64,000 nucleotides of DNA from Strigops habroptila (Eukaryota > Chordata > Aves > Psittaciformes > Psittacidae), in assembly GCF_004027225.2 (NCBI RefSeq), contig NC_044290.2:4604906-4668905 (forward strand). Direction: 5' to 3'. The stretch's first letter is position 1; the number at the start of each line of letters is the position of its first letter. Below are positions 27,301 through 39,300 of the stretch, in pieces. The translations under genes and the position numbers were made by a program. The notes under the pieces were generated by a model. The model saw only the letters and a list, made by a program, of their open reading frames with translations. It had not been told where the DNA came from and ran no database searches.

Positions 27301-29834
27301 GGTCCCAGCCTGGCAGGGGAGTTCTGTCCCTAATACATAGGATCTAAATGCAGCCATGCTTTGAAGAAAATGTAAATCCAGACCTGAGCTTGAGCCCATC
27401 TCTAATCACTGCTTGATTTTGTTTTCTCCAAAGTACCGAAGCAAATTAGTCATGTCTCCTTCAGCAGGTTCTCCTCCTGCAGCTGCCTGCTCTCTGAGTC
27501 CTTTAAAATAGCCACTGTTGGTGCCTGGGTTTGTAGCTGTGACAAGCAAATATTTAAAGTGAATTTAGAAGCAAGTGGCGGAAGTGACTGTGTAGATCCT
27601 CATCTTCAAGTTGCTCCTTGAAGAAGATGATGGAGTTTTATTGGGGTTCAAGTGTTTGAGTGTATGAAGCTGTTTCCAGAACCTGTATCTCCAGTCCTGC
27701 CACGTTAGGCCAGTGTAGTAACTTAGTGGCTTCTCTTTTCAGAGTAGTGTGAAACCTTTGCTGCAGAGGATTTATGTTTCCATTTGACATTATACAATAT
27801 TTTCCTCCCAGATTTCAGTGAAGTTCTGCTCTTTCTGAATTGTAAATGTGAAAAAATTACTGTTCAGAATGTTCTCTCTTGAAAAGATGTTTGCTTTTCA
27901 CAGCTCAAACAGAAAACAGCTCAGTGCATCCAAAAGCTGCCTCACCCTTTGAGCGTGTTCCCAGATCTCAGCCAAGAGCACTACTATGGAATAGCTGTGA
28001 GTAGCCGGAAGAGCATTGTGGGGATTGAGATGCAAATGAGCAAACCAGGCAGCCCCCTTCCCTGCAGAGGTTCCCTATCTCCTTCTGCCCCTCACTTTTG
28101 AACTGGGGGAGGCTCAACCTGGGCATGGCTCTGCAGCCATGAGCCCTGGCTCTGCAGCCAGAAACGCTGCCTCTGCGGCCACAAACCTGGGCTTTGCTCA
28201 TTGTAAGACTCATCAGCTTGGGTCAGATGAAGGAACTGCATCAGCATCATAAGAATGTGGAGGACAGGAGGGGCTTTCAAAGCCCCCATGTTGCCATTAC
28301 TTTTCCAGCTCCCCTGAACTAAATGCTGCTACCTTTTCTGAAGAGGGAGAAGGAAAGCCAGAGGCTGTGGCAACTGCAGAATAGCACACGCTGTTCTGTA
28401 TCTTAAAAGTTCCCAGTTTTCAGCCAGTTTCCAAAGTTCCAAAGTGTAAGGTGAGCAGCTGCCTGGGCACTTGTTTGTTTTGTCAAATGCAGCCAGTCAG
28501 AATATTGCAAAGGAAATCAGATACAGTAAGTTGGGGGGCAGGCAGAGGGTCGCACATCTAAACGCGCCAAGGAATAAAGCACTACGACGTTGTCTCTGTA
28601 TGCTTTTCTTTCCAGTACGAGGGAAGGAAGCAAAACATTCCAACAAAACCTCCTTCTAAAGCAATAATCAAGGCACTGAGCTCCAAAGCCCGTGTCGCCG
28701 CACATGACCAGGAGAATAAGGCATTTTGCATTATTGCATGTTGTCATCACTTTGCTCAGTGTTGTCCCTGCATGCTAATTACATGTTTACATGCATTGCA
28801 TCATTTGATGGAATTACTGTAATTATGTTAATACATCATCATCAACAGAACAGTACCTGTAATTTAGCAAACAAAAACGACATGAAAAGCTAAACCCGCA
28901 AATGGCACTGCAAAGGATTTAATCCCCGGTGCAGAAGCAGGCAGGAAGCACTCAGAACTGGAATATCCTGGTTTAGCCAGCGGATCCTCCCAGACAGCAC
29001 CAGGGCACTTTGCAAGGTGTTTTAAAAGGTACTAACGAGGGTAACACACTGTGAGCAAGGTGTAAATGTTTAATACTCATCCATGAACTCTCACTTAGAA
29101 AAATCTCTGCAGTGCCCTTAACAAAGCTGCGTGACAGGCACTTGAAAGAGCAACAGGAGACCAAAAAACTCGGTGATCTGGAAATACTTTAACCCCTCTC
29201 CTATCTGCGGATGTACAGTATCAATCGCGACTCCCTTGTCGCTTCTTTGACAGAAATACGTGGCGCCTGGCATATCGGAGCACAGCCTGTGCACAGCTGG
29301 AGCCTCTCGCCTTGTCCCCACATCCAGGGTTCTTTTCCCCGTTTCTCCTGGCCCTGGTACTTTGGGTTTTGGGCTGATTCACCCCCTGCGCTTCCCTCAC
29401 ATCCTGGAAGGCTTTTTTTTTTTTGCCTCTGCTTTCTCGCAGAAGGGTCTCTGCCACCAAGGGTTAAGTATCCAAAGTCAACAGTGGGATAAACGGGGAC
29501 ATTAAACAAGACAAGGAGTTATCCCGAGTGGTCATTAAGTGTTGGAGAGTTTTACAAACACCATCAAGTCCCAAGTGCTCCCTGCTAAGTGGAGACACAA
29601 GAAGGTTTCAGCAAATTCATCCCCCTCCCTGCACGCAGCAACGCGCCCAGGTGGAAACCTGCTGCGGGCAGGAGAAGCGGGGTGCGCGACTGACACCGTC
29701 TGTCCCCGCAGTGCGGGTCACTGCCGGCACCCACCGCTTACCCCACCGCAGGGAGGCCAGAGGAAACCCTCTGCTCCCGCCGGGCATCCCCGCTGCCCCG
29801 CACACTGGGGGACGGAACAGGCAGGGCAGGGGGA

Positions 29835-29874
29835 GATCCGATCCGATCCGAACCGAGCCGTGCCGTGCCGTGCC
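29835..29874 (+). repeat. Pentanucleotide array in METRNL promoter
   Basis: Eight consecutive 5-base units: GATCC three times, then GAACC, GAGCC, then GTGCC three times. The array is 40 bases long and ends about 315 bases before the METRNL ATG. The stepwise change between units suggests slippage followed by point mutation. Confidence 0.9.
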
Positions 29875-30089
29875 CACAGGGCAGCGGCAGCTCCCGATCC
29901 GGCGCCGCGTTTTGCAGCAAGTGCCGGCCCCGCCGAGGAGGGAAGGAGGGAGGAGGGACGGGCGGGGAGGGCGGAGCCGGGTCCCCGCGGGCAGCCCAGG
30001 GAGGCAGGGCCGCTCCCCGCCCCTCAGCTGGAGCCCGCAGCCCGCTGCTGCGAAGTTCAGAGCCGGAGCGGCGCAGCGCGGAGCCGGGT

Positions 30090-30098
30090 ATGGGGTAG
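30090..30098 (+). promoter_or_regulatory. METRNL: Minimal upstream ORF, Met-Gly-stop
   Basis: ATG GGG TAG lies 99 bases upstream of the METRNL ATG and in the same frame. The TAG also closes the METRNL reading frame upstream, and no in-frame ATG lies between it and 30189, which supports 30189 as the start. It can only act if transcription begins upstream of 30090, which is not shown by sequence. Confidence 0.55.
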
Positions 30099-30115
30099 TC
30101 GCTCTGTTCCCAACG

Positions 30116-30121
30116 ATGTAG
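30116..30121 (+). promoter_or_regulatory. METRNL: Start-stop upstream element, ATGTAG
   Basis: An ATG followed directly by TAG lies 73 bases upstream of the METRNL start codon. Start-stop elements are known to hold initiating ribosomes and lower translation of the main ORF in other genes. Whether this one is in the mRNA depends on the unknown transcription start. Confidence 0.55.
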
Positions 30122-30188
30122 GCGAGCCCTCGCCGCTGCATCGCTCCGCGCCGCCTTGCACCGCATTCGCACCGGGCCGGGGGGGACC

Positions 30189-30295
30189 ATGCGGAGCGCC
30201 CCGGCCGCCGGGCTCCTGCCGCTGCTCCTGGGGCTGCGGCTGCTGCTGGGCGCCGCGGCTCAGTACTCCAGCGACCTGTGCAACTGGAAGGGGAG
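30189..30295 (+). CDS. METRNL: METRNL coding exon 1 (signal peptide)
   Basis: This is the first coding exon of meteorin-like, a secreted protein known as a myokine/adipokine with neurotrophic relatives (meteorin). It encodes 35 residues plus two bases. Residues 1-24 (MRSAPAAGLLPLLLGLRLLL, then GAAA) form a clear signal peptide, with likely cleavage before QYSSDLC. The first of ten cysteines is Cys31. The donor is AG|GTGAGG. The ATG has A at -3, and the upstream frame is closed by TAG at 30096. The full product is 290 residues; human METRNL is 311 (recalled), and the difference lies mostly in a shorter signal region here. Confidence 0.95.
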
Positions 30296-33200
30296 GTGAG
30301 GCGAGACGAGACCCTGCCGCGCTGGGGGCTTTAGGGGGGCGAGCGGGGGCTGCCACGTCCATCCCCGCCCCGCCGGGGGAAGAAGTTGGTGCCGAACACA
30401 AAAGGGAGAGCCCTCCCGCTGCGGAGCGGCGCAGGGAGTCGCGGTGCCCGGTCGGGGCTCGGGGAAGGGGCCGGCGCGGCTCTGCCTCCCCGCGCTGCCC
30501 TGCAGAGCCGGCGCCGCTGGCCGCGGAGACTCGCGGGGCAGCGGCCGCGGGAGGGATGGAGGGGCCGGGGCGGGCTGGGTTCCCCCCGCCCGGCAGCGCG
30601 GCTCGGGGGGCTGGGGAGGAGGAGGAGGGCGGTGCCATGTCTGCCGCGGAGAAGTTTCTCCCCGCGACCATCTTCCCCGGCGGCCGAGCCAGGGGAATCA
30701 GCGGGGCCGGGCAGGCTCCGGCTGCGTGTCCGCCGGCCCCGGCTCTTTACCCCGGCTGCTCCGGCCGCCGCGGCTCGCTGGGGCCGGCCCTCGGTTCGCT
30801 GCACCTGTGAAGCGCTCCCGCCGCAGCCCCGCACGGTGTCACCACCGCTCCCGGGATGGGATCATTATCCCGCACTCCGTCTCGCGGAGGGGATGGAGAT
30901 GATGCTGAGCTCTAGGAGCGGGGGCTGGCACAGCGGCTTCGCTCCTGATTTATTCTAATTGCACGGGTTGTGAAACCTCTCCAGTTCTCAAGTGTTTATC
31001 TCCCAAATTATCTTGCCTTTAATTGCTTGTAATAAGTTTAGCGTGTGTGGTTGGGTCTGTGACCTCCTCCGCTGTTCTTACTTTTAGAGAAGCGACTGTG
31101 CTAACAGGCAGGTGTTGCTGGGTTGGGCTTTCTGTCCTCGCAGAGTAAAACGTTTGGGCTCTAATATTCTGCTTAAATCTGACTTGCTTTAAAATAAACT
31201 TTTGGCCAGCCTGTATCGGTAAGGTATTTTGGAGTAGGGAGAATTCAAGGAAGGGAAACAGCTGGATTGGCTTTAACCATAGTAATTTCTTATCTGTCAC
31301 TGTCCAAAATGTGCAGATTCTTGGTATTTACTTGTTTTCTGAACTTTTCTTGACTCTTGACAATTGATGTGTAGCTGATCACAGCGCATCCTTCTTGAAC
31401 GCGAGTCTGTTTGATAGGGACCAAACCCTATTAGTTCTGTGGCAAACTCCTAATTGTATCATTTTGCTTTACCAACATAGCCCCCCACACGCCTGAAAGC
31501 TGTGCCTGCTTTCATCCCTAAGCATCCCAGCTGCATGTACTCACCTGGCCCTTACCACATGGTGCCACAACGTGGTTTTTAGAGGGATGATGACAAATCT
31601 TGTCCTGTTTCTTTCTTATTTTTGTCCTGTTTTCTTTGAGCGAGCAGTGACCGCCCATGCCACCTGAGCAGGGCTGGAATAAGCAATGCCTTCAATATCA
31701 GCTAAGGGCGTGATGCATTTCCTGTAACTGAGTTTGGGGTGAACTGATGGTGCAAGCCTGGACTCACTCACCCGCTGTTGATCTGGTGAGCCAAAGTGGT
31801 GACGGCTTCATGACGATGCTGTTAGAGGCACAAGGAAGGAGGCACAAGGAAGGACAAGCTGCTTTCCTACACAGTTCAGTCTGGGTGGTTTCACTTGAGT
31901 GAGGTAGTCCCAGAGCCCGGGTGGACAAGAGTCTTGAGAGGGGATAAAGTAAACTAGGCTGGCTTTGGTCTTACTGGTAGCAAACAGGTGTTGTCAGCAG
32001 TGCTGCACCCCTGAGGCTGTTAAGTATCATCTGCTTTGTCCTGAAAGACTAGCAGTGAAGAAGGAAGGAAAGGTAATTTGATGTACCAGTAAAATACCAT
32101 CTAATTAAATATCTCAGTGTGGATACTAATATCTCTATGGGTCAGAAAGGATTTTTATGTGGAATATAGTGTTTTGAAGTCATGTGATGGTTTTTTACCT
32201 CAACTAACTGTTTGAAAACCCTATGAACTTGAATGCCAAAATGTAGTCTTTGTTCCCACAGTGAAGTTCTTGTGCTGGCAGATTTGAGAGTCTAGTCATC
32301 TCCTACAGTAAACCTGAAGGTGTTTTCTCACCTTTTGTATACATATCTGTATTAAAAGCAACAATCTTAGAATATTCTGGATATGATTTTTTTCCCGTTA
32401 GCTTGTGGAGAAGTGACAAGCTTATATCCTGGAGCAGGATGAAGAGCTTCCCTGGGATTCCTGTAAATACCCCCACACTTCCAAGGAAATCTGATGCAAT
32501 GCACAGCTAGACACCTGCAATTTAAGTACACTCAATAGGTCATAGCAGCATCTTAATGAACAGCTTTGGCAGAGAGCTTCCAGGAAAGCTTTGTCCAGAA
32601 GAAAGCAGAAACTTCATGGTGTTGTGTTTCTGGTTATTGCTCTTGCTGTAACTTCAGGTTTTCGTGCTGCAATGACCTCTCGATGCTTTGGGCAACAGCA
32701 TTTCAGTGACACACTAAGAATATGCTAGTCTGGTGGTTTTGACTGTAGGCTGTAGGAGCAAGAATTCAGCTCTGATGTGGCTGCTTATGTCCATCCGTCT
32801 CGCCGTCTGCACCAGTGGAGGCTCTGGGGAAGTCTGGATGCTCCCTAGATAATCATCTTTAGTTAAACTTGGAGTTAGGAGCAAAAGTTGCCTGTGTTCA
32901 CAGAGGGCTGCTGGGAGGATGTGGGTATTTCTAGGGCTCTTCAGAGCACCTTAATAGAATAAATAGCTAAAGTAGATGGTGTGAATATTCCTCCTGCTCC
33001 CTTTTTCTTTAAATAACACCTGTTGCATTTTGCAGCATGATAGTTTACTGCACCAATACCATAATAGATCTTCCAGGGCAGACATAGGGGGATGGCTGAA
33101 ACCACAGAAAGGGAGAAGAATGAGAAGACAAATGCAGTGATTCAGAATGTCCTCATGGATCGGTATGAGGAAGTAATACTTGTTGTAGAAATAAGTTCCA

Positions 33201-35996
33201 ATAAACAGCACAGATTTGAAAAGGAGGATGGATTGCTCATCCATCACTGTAACCATGAAAGAGCTGCCCTATCTCCTTGCCATGTGCTTAAAAAAACAAG
33301 ACTTAAATGAGCTTGGGGGCAGGGGAGAGGGCTCCTGGACGTCCATTATTTTATGGCCATGGTGTGTTTGATGACTGGCTACTGAGAACTAAACATGATG
33401 CTAAACAATCTCTCAATGTGGTGACAAGCTATTCTGACAGAAAGCAAAGTGACAGGTTTTACTGGATGATGGTGGTTGCTGTTAAGTAATGTGAGCATGT
33501 ATTTTGAAATCTGCTTTTGAGTCATCCTTTATTATAGGGCTTAATGTGTGCAGGTACTTGTGCTTGATGCATCTGTCTAATGGCATCACTCTTGCCTGTG
33601 GGATATAATTGGCTTTCGGAAGATAATTTCAGAGTCCACCCTGGTTTTGTTTGAACAGCATGAACGTTTGAACAAAATAAATGTTAAAGCTTTTTTCCCT
33701 GGCAGAAATTCACTGCCTCAGTGTTGCTGGGATCACTTGCAACAGCAGTTTCACTGCATGAGTTCAGAGTTTTGCCCCTGGTATCTTCCTTGTGTTTAAG
33801 CACTCGGGCTTCAGCGTGTGGAATTTGCCAGTGTAAGTCCTGCAAAACCTCTGCCGCTTGTTTTGATATCTTGAGAAGGAACAAGTGATGTGTGAGGGTA
33901 GGTTTTTGCCCCTTTGCTGAGGGATAAGCTTTACACTCTTGAATTTTACTTACTCACTGCTTGCACATAAACAGACTTCTGTGTTTTCAGTTGAGTGGCA
34001 TCATGTGCACGCTGTGGTGAAACCAAGTTTGTGGACCAGATGTGGATTTACAGTCAACTTGAAATATCCCATTGCACGTTAAGTTTCCTGAATGTGTTAA
34101 GTACTACTGAATTTGAGGGCAAGAGACTAAAGGTCAAAAACTTGTCCCTCTTTTCTCCTCATCTGTGTTCTTGATGTGGCTTTCAAGATTTTTCAACAGC
34201 ACATGTTTGCAGGCACCATTGTTATTAAATATGACTTTTTTTTTTCTGAGCTTCCTCATGTAACCTCTATCGAGTGGGTCACACTGACACTCACAATAAT
34301 GAGTCACATCAACAGTAAATGCAAACCATATGGTTTTTTCCCCCCTCTTCTTTTACGCATGGCTTCTTGTTACTTTCTAAATGCTGACTTGAATTTAAAC
34401 CCTGCTCAGCACCTGAATATATTTTTGGGCTGGGGAACTGTGTGTTTGAAGGTTTCTGTGGAGAAACCAGAACTTGTTGTCATTACTTGCACTAAACTAA
34501 AATACATTCTTTGTCACAGATTTCCTGTGTAACCTCAGACAAGTCACTTCATCCTTTCCAGTTATTTTTTTTTCCTTGTCTTGGTTCATCTGCCTACAAG
34601 TGGGAATGTTGTGAAGCTTCTCTAAACTACTGCAGAGCAGACCCGTGAGCTGTGTTGAAGAGTCTCGTTTTGGGTGGTGCTTTACAGAGAGTAAAAGATG
34701 CTTATGTTTGGGAACTAGGTACGCAAAGCGTAGGAGGAGAAACAAGCTTGGTGGTGAAGTGATTTGCTCTTAGTCGCATAATAGGTTTGTGACAGGACAG
34801 GGACTGGGACCAAAGGAGTTTTGCCTAATGGCCCAAATACTGCAACCAATAAACCAGGCTCCCCACAACTTTTTCTTTTAACTGGAGCGCCTACAGCATG
34901 CAGTGTCTTATTAGTGCTTGAGCCACTCTGGGTAAAGAACCTGTGGGGTTGGTCCAGCATCAAGTGACAGGCAGCAAGGGGTTGTTTAGAGCTGTCCCCA
35001 GTTTAGGCTGTGGGCAAGCAAGTAATGGGGCTTTACTAGTCATCCTGCCCAAGCATGGCAGTTTACTCTCCTTTCACTAGCAATTGGCCCTGGGATCCCT
35101 GTGTTGTCTTCCTATCCCGTTTCTGTGGTCACCAGCTCTCAAAACGGCTGTTGATTCTTGGCCATTCTTGGTGCTGGTAAGGACACAGGACTGATGGTGG
35201 CCCTGTGCCCCAGCAATAGTGAATGGGCACGTGTTCTCTTTTTTGCTGAACACCCATAGCTGTGTGTCTGCTTGTAGCCCATCAAAGCTGGGCAATAAAA
35301 TGATAAGCCAAACTTAAACCTAACTGGGGGAACAGCTATGCTGAAGAAAGCAGCATACTTTGGTGCTTCCCCAGCTATGACTGGGAAGGGTAGTGTCTTC
35401 TCTCCTTATCTCCCAATTTGGAGACTGGGGCTGCCCAGCTGGGGCAGAGGGTATCAGCAGCACCCAGAGAATCCCTTTGCTCTAGTTCACAGGGTGAGCT
35501 TGGCATCCCTCCCAGTTTCAGATCCATTGGGAATATAGACTTGGAAGGGGAACAAAGTACTTAGAACAAGGTGGAGTCCAATCTGTGAAGCTGGAGAACG
35601 TGCTGATTTAAGCCACCAGGAAGAGAGTTCAGGTGTACGTGCTTTACTTAGTATGCACCAAGTCATTTGCCACAGCTCAGCTGATGGGCAGTAACTGAGG
35701 CTGTAGTAATTGAATTGCTTTTGATCATGTGCTTATATCCTATTTAATTTTGAAGTCAATTACTCGTGGTTTGACTTTTTCTTCTGGGAGACGATTTAAG
35801 AATGTCTCCTAATATTAAGGTTGCAGTCTTGCAAAAGACAAGTGCTTCTGAGTGCTGCTGAGCAGGATGGGCAAATATTCAATACTGTTGTAGGTTTCCT
35901 GCGTTTGTTGATGTGGGTCTTTGAAGGTTTGAGGTTATGACAGTCACGTTACTAGCTCTCTCATTTCTCTAACTTTCTCTTTCTTTCTTCCCCCAG
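30296..35996 (+). other. METRNL: METRNL intron 1
   Basis: This 5.7-kb intron starts GTGAGG and ends CTTCCCCCAG. The first 570 bases are still within the CpG island. The rest is unremarkable apart from a two-copy 14-bp tandem repeat at 31825-31852. I see no CR1 fragment and no additional exon. Confidence 0.85.
31825..31852. repeat. Two-copy 14-bp tandem repeat
   Basis: GAGGCACAAGGAAG occurs twice head to tail (31825-31838 and 31839-31852) in METRNL intron 1. Confidence 0.9.
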
Positions 35997-36385
35997 TGGC
36001 TTAACTCACGAGTCTCACAAGAAGGATGTTGAACAGGTCTACCTCCGCTGTTCCGAAGGGTCAATAGAGTGGATGTATCCCACGGGAGCACTCATAGTCA
36101 ACCTGCGACCCAATACTTCACCTGCCTCTTACAAACATTTGACTGTTTGCATAAAGCCCTTCAAGGACTCTGCAGGAGCAAATATTTATTTGGAAAAAAC
36201 TGGAGAACTGAAACTCTTGGTCCGAGATGGAGATCGCAGCCCCAGTAAAGTGTATTGCTTCGGCTATGATCAGGGGGGCCTGTTTATTGAGGCCACTCCT
36301 CAGCAGGACATTAGCAGGAAGATTACAGGCTTCCAGTACGAATTGATGAGCAAGGGGGTAGCATCTGATTTGCACACAGTTTCTG
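35997..36385 (+). CDS. METRNL: METRNL coding exon 2
   Basis: This 389-base exon encodes residues 36-165 and joins exon 1 through a split serine codon (AG|T), giving NWKGSGLTHESHKKDVEQVY. The acceptor is CTTCCCCCAG|TGG and the donor TCTG|GTGAGT. Hallmarks of the meteorin family include EWMYPTGALIVNLRPNT (residues 60-76), GANIYLEKTGELKLLV (96-111) and GGLFIEATPQQDI (129-141), all nearly the same as in human METRNL by memory. Cysteines 54, 87 and 123 lie here. Structures of meteorin proteins show an N-terminal CUB-like domain, which this exon would largely encode (family knowledge). The frame stays open for 23 more codons into intron 2. Confidence 0.97.
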
Positions 36386-39300
36386 GTGAGTTGTGGGATA
36401 CTGGTTGTGTTTTTCACGTACTGTATTGGATGCATAACAGATGGCTGAGTGAGTGAGTGAGTGGGGAAGTGTTGGGTCTGAATTTCATGTGCTTTTAAGG
36501 ACATGTTTTATAAACAGGCTATTGCAGAAGAATTAATTTTTTTTCTGTTTTCTTTTTGTTGTTGTTTTTTGGAAGCTGGTAGCATAGGCTGAATTCCAAA
36601 TGATTTGTTAAGGGCGACATGGTGAACGATTCTCCCCTTGCAGGCGTGGGGTGAATCACAGGAGCTGGCTTTACCCTGCACTGAACTCCAGTGTGAACTG
36701 GGCTTCCGAGCCTTGCTGTAACAGTTTTCTAACTACTTTTTTACTCAGTTTTTAAGACCCCGCTGCATGTTTTGAATAATAAACATTTAAACAAGGAGGA
36801 ACTCCTTTTCCGTGGGTTTTTTTGTCCCTCTGCAACTACTGCTACTTGCTGACCTAATTATTGCTGCTTTTTTTTTAACAAGGAAAATGGTGTGTTCCTT
36901 CCTCAGCTCTGCTTATTACCCTCTTGAGCATTACTGTGCTGTGGCAGAGCTCTTCTACACCATGACAATACTTTTACAATGCCAGTGTTGTCTTCTCTCA
37001 ACCATTACAAAAAGCAAGTTTTGTAGGGAGGAGTTTTACACCAATGAAAAGCTTGTAGGAAGGGGGAGTGGACAAACTGAAAGAGCTTACAAAGCCTTTA
37101 AAGTCTGATACCAAATAGCAAGCTAAATACCATTTGGGAACAATAGCTCTAGGTATAACCTAATTGTGCTAATCAAGGAAATGGTTTGAGAAGAAATAAA
37201 GCTAGCATTTGTGGAGGATAGTGGGGGGGAAGGGAAAATTCTCTTTAGATAGGTGTATCTGGTTCATACATCTCCATTCAGCATTGCCTCTAGGTTTTAT
37301 CCCCAAAACCAAGGAGGGGCAATGTTCAGAATAGCCTAAGGAACGTCCCAGATGACTAAGGGTGGCTTCAAGGTTTAGATATTTTAAGGGAGGAGGCTGT
37401 AGTGGCAACCAGATTTCTCTTTTGAAATGATAGGGAGTGAAGGCAACCCTGCTGCAGGGAGAAGAGTCCTCGCAGCACACTCACCCCTGGTAAAACCCAG
37501 TGTGAAGTGAGCCTAAGACACTGTACATAGGCTGTCTGGATTCTGCGGTTGTGATGCCATGTGCTTTGCCTGAGATGATACTTGATAAGCAGCAGTGTGG
37601 CTTAATTAAACTGCACCTGCATCTTCCAGGCATTGCATCCCTAGTCCTTTTTCAGGATAAGTGACAGCAGAGCTGAGTCCCATCCTCTCCGCTCCCCTGG
37701 CTCCCTTCCACAGCAGGATTCTGGGTTTAGAAGTTTGTATATTTGTGTGTACTCACCACTCTGTTAACATTTAGATGTTGGCACACCAATTCAGATGTGG
37801 CTCTTTTTTGTTCTACGGATCTTAGTTGGACTGAGATGAGCCATGCTTAGCAAGAAGGAATTTGGCTGAGGGCTAATGCAGTAACCCCAATAACTGATAG
37901 ATGGCGTGTTTGCCATTAAAACAAAAAACCCTATAAACACAAATATTAAAATATGTAAGTTGTCTTCTTTACTCTTGCTGTGTATGCAACTTGTAGCTTA
38001 CTATCGAGCGTTCTGCATTTTAAGTAGACTTCACTGCTTCTATGTTTTACCAGTGCTGCAAAAGAAGTAGGGGGTCTGCTGCAGAGCTGTTTTCCCAGTA
38101 AGATCATTTCTGCGAAGATGAATATGCTGTGCAGAATGTTAGCTATGTAGTAAAATTCCATTGTAGAACACATTAAATACATTGTTTAATCAGTTATTTG
38201 GAGAATGTTCCCAGATTCAGTGCTTCTTTCTTTGAGAGGCTGAGGATGGAGACACAGGCAGGGTAGTGATAAGTGACTTAAACTTACGAAGAAAAGAGCT
38301 GTATTTATTTATTTTTCCAAAAAAAGTTGAAATTGTTTTTGCATATAGTAAAACAATACATGAGAAATACTGCTTACCACTGCTGATTTTTAGTTTGGAT
38401 GTAGATATGGTTTCTCCTGAGCTTTGCTAAAATCCCGAGGACTTGCTGCTGGCATACTTTACATCACAAACCAGCACAAACTGCTGTGTTTTTAGAACTA
38501 AGTGCTCTTCGTTCCACATAAAATCTTGAGGAGATTTTTAAAGCTGATGGGCCTTTTTTTCAAAGACTTTCAGAAGTCAAACTGAGGACTGCATCCAATT
38601 ACAGCCTTCCTCTTTGATAGGCATATTAAATCACTTTTTCTGTGACTGCTGTATTTTCAGCTGTAACAGACACTGGTTGAATTTCAGTGCTGTCTTATGA
38701 AACAACGTGGTAGGCTATCTGCTTCGTGCTCCAAGTGTCTTGTTTGGACAGAAGAAGCTTTTTAATAGCTCATCAGCAGAGCCTTTGGGGCAAACTAGGG
38801 ATCTCTATTGTATTTTAAATTATTTCTCTTGCCTTTTTTTGGATCCCCAGACTGGGGCGGGGCAGCGGGGGGTGAAAACACGATGGAAATGCCATACATG
38901 ACTCTTTCCACTACTCAGTCAGACGAGCACTTTTATTCTCCTATAAATATCTATATGTCTGGGGAAACTGCCAAATAGCTGCCTTGCGAGGCTTCTATAG
39001 AGCAATATATCTAGGGCTCTCTGCCGTTCGTGGACCTTCTTTCTTCTGGAGCTGCTTCTAGTTATTGTGTGAAACCTCCAAAGAAATGCCCTTTACTGAG
39101 CTTTCAGTTGGAGGGGAAGTTTACAGTCCATTGACTGAAATCACTGGTGATTCCCTCATCAGAGAGGAGGCTCAAGCCAGATGCAAGTGCTGACCTTATA
39201 GGAGCTGAAAACTGGATTTAAGGTTCTGCATGTCTCTCCAACTGTACTTCTGTCCCTTGGTCTCACATGTGGCTTACGGAGTTTTTTGGCAGTTGCACAC

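Larger units (their letters stand above)
14791..29639. other. Intergenic region between the B3GNTL1 and METRNL promoters
   Basis: About 15 kb separates the two CpG islands. I found no exon of a known family. It contains three CR1 remnants (16750-16950, 16952-17165, 17882-18235), a 16-base T run (21353-21368), and stretches that look unusually rich in homeodomain/POU-type TAAT words near 24240-24380 and 28730-28865. Enhancers for either gene could lie here, but that is inference only. Confidence 0.6.
29640..30870. promoter_or_regulatory. METRNL: CpG island over the METRNL promoter and exon 1
   Basis: This GC-rich, CpG-dense block contains several GGGGCGG/CCCGCCCC-type Sp1-like boxes and spans the METRNL start codon. 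No TATA box is evident, consistent with a dispersed CpG-island promoter. It contains a 40-bp pentamer array (29835-29874) and two very short upstream ORFs (30090-30098 and 30116-30121). Edges are estimated by eye and the transcription start is unknown. Confidence 0.8.

Noticed and set aside
29539..30810. A 423-codon plus-strand open frame across the METRNL CpG island
   Set aside because: It is in a different frame from METRNL, overlaps other long frames on both strands, and is Pro/Ala/Arg/Gly rich. GC-rich DNA simply lacks stop codons.
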